Assembly (NCBI GenBank): GCA_002360555.1 | Contig: DEQS01000032.1 | Coordinates: 9,252-19,081, forward strand | DNA: 9,830 nucleotides | From: Chloracidobacterium sp. UBA3360 | Lineage (GTDB): Bacteria > Acidobacteriota > Blastocatellia > Pyrinomonadales > Pyrinomonadaceae | Direction: 5' to 3' | Shown here: positions 5,784 to 9,830 of the stretch, piece by piece | Position numbering within the stretch: the first letter of the stretch is position 1 | Layout: each line of letters starts with the position of its first letter | Made by a program: the position numbers and the translations under genes | Notes under the pieces: generated by a model | Database searches by the model: none | Told to the model about the DNA's origin: nothing | Seen by the model: only the letters and a program-made list of their open reading frames with translations

Positions 5784-8700
5784 TTAGAAGTTGATACGAA
5801 GCATAAGGTCGATCAGACGTCCGCCCGGATCGTTCGATCCGGATGGATCCTGATAGGACCAACCGCTCAGCATCTGGCCAAAGGTTCCGGTGAACGCGGT
5901 AATGTTACTCACGTTACTGGTCCAACCGCCAAGGCGCCAGTTCGTACGGTTCAGAACATCAAAGAATGTTGCTCTGAGCTCGACATTGCGTTTTTCGCCG
6001 ATTGCGATCTTCTTGAGAACCGAAGCATCTAGTTTAAAGAAGTTTGGTCCGTAGAGGACGAATTTGCGGTTACCGCATTGTCCGAGCGAACGTGCCTGAC
6101 AGTTAGCATATCCGGCAGGAGCAATAAACGCTCCGGTCGGAGGCCCAAGCGTCGTTGAGTAACCCGTTGCATTGGTTACCGACGGCGTTGCAAATGTAAA
6201 CGCTCTGATAGTGTTAATAATAATGTCCGCCGGCAAGTAGCTCACCGGAACGGTCACACCATTGATCACCTGGTTATAGTAAACGCCGACTTTCTTCTGG
6301 AGATCCTTGCCCGTCATACCGACGAACTGAACATTTTCCATCAAGATCGGCGAACCGCTCTGCCACCTAACTGTAGGAGCGATCGTCCATCCGCCCAAAA
6401 AGGCATTTGATGCCCAATTGCTGGATGATGCAAACCGTCGGCCCTTACCGAAAGGCAAGTCAATTGTTGAGTCAAACTTGAACGCGTGACGAATATCGAT
6501 CTGCGACAACGATTTGTCGAGATTACGATTACGGAGCGAGTTTGACGAAACGTTACTCTGATCGCCTGCTCCAGATCCGAAGAAGCTGTCGCCGGCCGAA
6601 GCAAACGTGTTCGTATACGACTTACCCCAAACGTAACTTGCATTGACTCTGATACCGGCTGTCAGACGACGGCGAACCTCAATGGTTCCGGAGTCGTACC
6701 AACTCCTTTCGCTATTATCAAAGATATAGCAGAAACCATTTGTATTCGGGCACGTGTGTGTGAAGTTGGCCGGTTTTGCACCTTGGAACGCACCTGCTGT
6801 CAGAGTGTTCGCTCTAAAGTTAACATCCAAAGTATTGATCATTCCCTGTACCGACGGATTCGCCGGATTCAGCTGGCCAAGGAATGTTGTGTTTGCGTAC
6901 AACGTGCTGCCATAGCTAGCGGCCGAGTTAGGATCAACACCGTTACCGGAGAAGAACGAAACAATGATCGGCAGCGGGCTTGTACCCGTACCAGGTCCGC
7001 GATAGCGGAAATGAGCTCCACCACCGACACAGCCGACAGTGTTCGCACACAGAATGTTTGCAAGCAGATTCTGCTGTGCAAGAGCAAATTCAGCACCAAA
7101 ACCGTTTTCGATAGCATTCACTTCGTTTACACGATACTGGGTCTGCATTTCTTTACCACGGTTTCCAACATAGCGAAACTCGACGACCGTATCACGTCCA
7201 AATTGACGCTGGTAGCCAAAGCTCCACGAATCGACATAACCGCTGTGGAAACCCGGGCCAAATGCAAATGTCGCATCAGATACCGGATTTACTGCACGCG
7301 GGAACACCGGTACAGGGTTGAACGCAGGTATCGTCAGGTTAGGGTTGCCCGGGGTTCTAAAATAGCTGCCGACCGTCAAAGGATAGGCTGCTCCTACAGC
7401 TGCACTGCGGGATAGACTAAAAGTACCGCCCGGATTTAATCCGATGCTGTTCTCAACTGTCAATGTACCCTCACGAATAAAGGCTCGTGACCAGCCGCCG
7501 CGGAATACGCTCGTGCCGTCTTTGCCTAAGATCGTTCCAATAAAGCCCGACTTGGTTCCGGGGCTCCAAACAAAACCAACGCTTGGTGCAAAGTTTTTAT
7601 AATCGTTTGGATATGCTTTTTCACCAAGTGTTGCCTGACGGAAAGTCGGTACCAAACCGGTGCTGTTCGCTCCGGCACCGAACATGTTACCGAAACCCGA
7701 AATGTCGAATGCCATTCTGATCGGGTCGCTAAGCAGCGCATAGTTTGTCGTATTTAGCGTTGCCCCGAGCTGCGGCTGCCAGCGGATACCATAGCTCAGG
7801 GTCATATTCGGACGAATACGCCATGAATCCTGGATGTAGAGGCCATTTGTCTGTTCTTCGATCTCAAAGTGACGGCTGCCGTTAGCACGATATAAGCCGT
7901 TGCCTTCCAAATAGGCTGTCGAACCAAAAGAACTGACGCGGCCCGTCAACGTTGCATACAATGCCTGTGCATTGGAAACATCCGTTGCACTGGTACCAAC
8001 ACCGAGTGATCCTGCCGTAGCGCTAAACGCGTTGATGACACAACCGTCTCCCGTTCCGGCAGCACTTCCGCATAATCCAGGTCCGCCGGTTGTCAAGACA
8101 CCAAAGCCTACCGTCGGCCGGATCGGGCTTCTCGAGTCTGAGATAGTCTCGATCGTCTTGTACTGTCCGCCAAAGGTAAACGTGTGGTTGCCCTTGACCC
8201 AAGTAACGTTGTCCGTGAAATCCCGAGTTGGGGATGAACGGGCACTGTCAGCATTGCGGATCGTCAAACCAGTAGCAGATGCAAGGCCGATACTATACCC
8301 GCCCTGAGTGTTGTCAAAAAATTGCTCGCCGCCGACCAGCGAAAATCCGCTTGCTCCGCCTAGCCAACCAGAAAGTTGGGCATAACGAAACTGATTGACC
8401 CAATTGCCGCCAAAGCTCGAACGGAAACCGATCGATAACGAACGGCGATCCGATTCCTGAGTGCCGGCATTTGCTATACCAGGGAAGGTCGGGTCGAAAC
8501 TGTTGAGAAAGTCAACGTTTGCACGGAAAGGCTGATCGTTAAAGACCACCTCAAGTGCGTGATTCTCAGCTATATTAAAATCAGTTCGGACAACGAGAAA
8601 ACGGCGACGCTGTTCACCCGGATTGTTGAACTGATAATTCTGACGGAAATATAAACCACCCGTTCCTAACGGCTGAAACTGACCGGTTGTACCGGTTGCG

Positions 8701-9830
8701 GTACGAATCGTGTTCAGCATGCTGTTGACGGTTGGGTCGATCGTGTTAAGTAGACAGAAACTAACTCCTGCACCGGGATCGCAATCGTAGGTCGCCGCAA
8801 GATTGAAAAGGTTGACCGACTGAGCACCGTTGACACCATAACGGTATATGCCATTTTGAGCATCCGTCGTCAAAACCGTACGCGTACGAATGGGCGAAAC
8901 TTCATTGAGGTGAAATCTTTCGTAGTTAGCAAAAAAGTATCTCTTACCTTTACCCGAATCAAACGCTTTGACACCTTCGCCAAAGTTAAGGAACGGGATC
9001 GGTCCGCCATAGCTCCAGCCAAACTGATTCAGACGCAGCTTTTGCTTAGGCAAATTCGAGAAATTATTGAATGTGTTCGACGCATTGAGAGACTCGTCTC
9101 TGTGCTGATAAAAGGCACTTCCTTTATAATCATCGGTACCGCGGCGGGTTTGGAAACGAATAGCGACTGCACCATCACCGCTGCTTTCTGCACCGGGGGT
9201 CGCGGTCGAAACCGTTACCTCGTCGATCGCGTCGATACGCGGACGGATAAAGGTAAAGAAGCCGTCAGATGATTTCAAGTAGTTATCCTGAACGTCAACG
9301 CCGTCGATCTGGATCGTCATCGCACTCTTAGGCAGGCCGTTGATCGATGACGTACGAGCGACACCCAACGTTGCTGTTCCCGGCAACAGGGTGACCAGAT
9401 CAAGAGCATCACGCGACTGGATCGGCGTTTCGAGGATCTGACGACCCTGGATAGTCGTTCCAACCGTTGCTGTCTCGGTCTGCAACACCTCGGCACCGCT
9501 CGTGACCACGACCTGCTCCGAGATCTGCCCGGCCTGCAAAACGGTGTTAACCGTCGCCGGTGTGGCGACGTCAACCTTTACGTTCTGAATAACCGAGGTC
9601 TTAAAGTTCGGTGCGGTAATAGTTACCGTGTAAGTCGGTGTACCTGCCGCAACACCAGGGATAATAAAGTAGCCCTCACCGTTGGTGGTGGCAGAATAGT
9701 TGTTACCGGCCTGTCCCTTGACGCTGACACTTGCTCCGGGTACAACAGCACCCGATGCATCAGTCACCGTTCCCGAGATAGAACCAGTTGTTATCTGAGC
9801 CTGAATCGCCGCCTGTGCCAATAAAAGCAT
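5784..9830 (-). CDS. TonB-dependent/Oar-like outer-membrane receptor, probably 5' partial
   Basis: At least 1348 residues. It opens with the end of a signal peptide (MLLLAQAAIQAQ). There is no basic N-region before it, so the ATG at the very window edge is probably internal and the true start lies outside. Next comes a carboxypeptidase-regulatory-like beta-sandwich (about 15-100: TGSISGTVTDASGAVVPGA, then GEGYFIIPGV). A plug domain follows (about 103-230: SEQVVVTSGAEVLQTE, LETPIQSRDALDLVTLLPG, IQIDGVDVQDN, IDEVTVSTATPGAES). The rest is a long beta-barrel with many aromatic strands, ending LMLRINF with the C-terminal Phe expected for outer-membrane assembly. Such receptors use TonB-transmitted energy to import large or scarce ligands; Oar-type ones are abundant in Acidobacteriota and their ligands are mostly unknown. 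All ten cysteines fall in five close pairs. No SusD-like partner lies downstream; a terminator follows directly. Confidence 0.93.
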   Translation of the reverse strand: MLLLAQAAIQAQITTGSISGTVTDASGAVVPGASVSVKGQAGNNYSATTNGEGYFIIPGVAAGTPTYTVTITAPNFKTSVIQNVKVDVATPATVNTVLQAGQISEQVVVTSGAEVLQTETATVGTTIQGRQILETPIQSRDALDLVTLLPGTATLGVARTSSINGLPKSAMTIQIDGVDVQDNYLKSSDGFFTFIRPRIDAIDEVTVSTATPGAESSGDGAVAIRFQTRRGTDDYKGSAFYQHRDESLNASNTFNNFSNLPKQKLRLNQFGWSYGGPIPFLNFGEGVKAFDSGKGKRYFFANYERFHLNEVSPIRTRTVLTTDAQNGIYRYGVNGAQSVNLFNLAATYDCDPGAGVSFCLLNTIDPTVNSMLNTIRTATGTTGQFQPLGTGGLYFRQNYQFNNPGEQRRRFLVVRTDFNIAENHALEVVFNDQPFRANVDFLNSFDPTFPGIANAGTQESDRRSLSIGFRSSFGGNWVNQFRYAQLSGWLGGASGFSLVGGEQFFDNTQGGYSIGLASATGLTIRNADSARSSPTRDFTDNVTWVKGNHTFTFGGQYKTIETISDSRSPIRPTVGFGVLTTGGPGLCGSAAGTGDGCVINAFSATAGSLGVGTSATDVSNAQALYATLTGRVSSFGSTAYLEGNGLYRANGSRHFEIEEQTNGLYIQDSWRIRPNMTLSYGIRWQPQLGATLNTTNYALLSDPIRMAFDISGFGNMFGAGANSTGLVPTFRQATLGEKAYPNDYKNFAPSVGFVWSPGTKSGFIGTILGKDGTSVFRGGWSRAFIREGTLTVENSIGLNPGGTFSLSRSAAVGAAYPLTVGSYFRTPGNPNLTIPAFNPVPVFPRAVNPVSDATFAFGPGFHSGYVDSWSFGYQRQFGRDTVVEFRYVGNRGKEMQTQYRVNEVNAIENGFGAEFALAQQNLLANILCANTVGCVGGGAHFRYRGPGTGTSPLPIIVSFFSGNGVDPNSAASYGSTLYANTTFLGQLNPANPSVQGMINTLDVNFRANTLTAGAFQGAKPANFTHTCPNTNGFCYIFDNSERSWYDSGTIEVRRRLTAGIRVNASYVWGKSYTNTFASAGDSFFGSGAGDQSNVSSNSLRNRNLDKSLSQIDIRHAFKFDSTIDLPFGKGRRFASSSNWASNAFLGGWTIAPTVRWQSGSPILMENVQFVGMTGKDLQKKVGVYYNQVINGVTVPVSYLPADIIINTIRAFTFATPSVTNATGYSTTLGPPTGAFIAPAGYANCQARSLGQCGNRKFVLYGPNFFKLDASVLKKIAIGEKRNVELRATFFDVLNRTNWRLGGWTSNVSNITAFTGTFGQMLSGWSYQDPSGSNDPGGRLIDLMLRINF

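Noticed and set aside
6756..7415. Plus-strand open frame of 219 codons opposite the receptor gene
   Set aside because: The sense strand encodes a continuous, recognisable beta-barrel here; the antisense product is Arg/Cys-rich with no recognisable fold and no ribosome binding site was identified.
5784..9830. Possibility that the receptor is a complete gene starting at the ATG at 9830
   Set aside because: The visible leader is only about 12 residues, hydrophobic from its second residue with no basic N-region, so a start outside the window is more likely; I treated the gene as 5' partial.

Overview
The window looks like bacterial chromosome, most likely from an acidobacterium, possibly class Blastocatellia (Pyrinomonadaceae-like). 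The basis is a very large Oar-type TonB-dependent receptor with an N-terminal carboxypeptidase-regulatory-like domain, a family strongly expanded in Acidobacteriota, together with moderate GC content. This placement is inference; there is no rRNA or other taxonomic marker here. All seven supported genes lie on the minus strand, so the biological reading order runs from position 9830 down to 1. No convincing plus-strand gene, tRNA, rRNA, CRISPR array, insertion sequence or phage gene was seen.

Region 1 (9830-5784) is an outer-membrane TonB-dependent/Oar-like receptor, probably missing its first few codons at the window edge. It ends in a terminal phenylalanine and is followed by a textbook rho-independent terminator at 5722-5758.

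Region 2 (5699 to 1) is a tightly packed six-gene operon that continues past the window edge. Its order is: a polytopic membrane protein resembling the glycerophosphodiester phosphodiesterase membrane domain family, a DUF4129 protein, a DUF4350 protein, a TauE/SafE (TSUP) permease, a MoxR-type AAA+ ATPase, and an exported ankyrin-repeat protein cut by the window edge. Gaps between neighbours are 3, 6, 3 and 1 nt, then a 4-nt ATGA overlap. A -35-less extended -10 promoter candidate sits between the terminator and the first start codon, a TTG.

The first three operon genes plus MoxR match the familiar MoxR/DUF4129/DUF4350 envelope-associated cluster. In that cluster a cytoplasmic MoxR ATPase is thought to act as a chaperone or remodeller for membrane or periplasmic partners. 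Two things are unusual here. A TSUP permease is inserted directly before moxR. The usual DUF58 gene is not next to moxR, and an exported ankyrin protein takes that place. I found no fully novel system; the variant MoxR operon is the most interesting element, followed by a set of five close cysteine pairs in the receptor.
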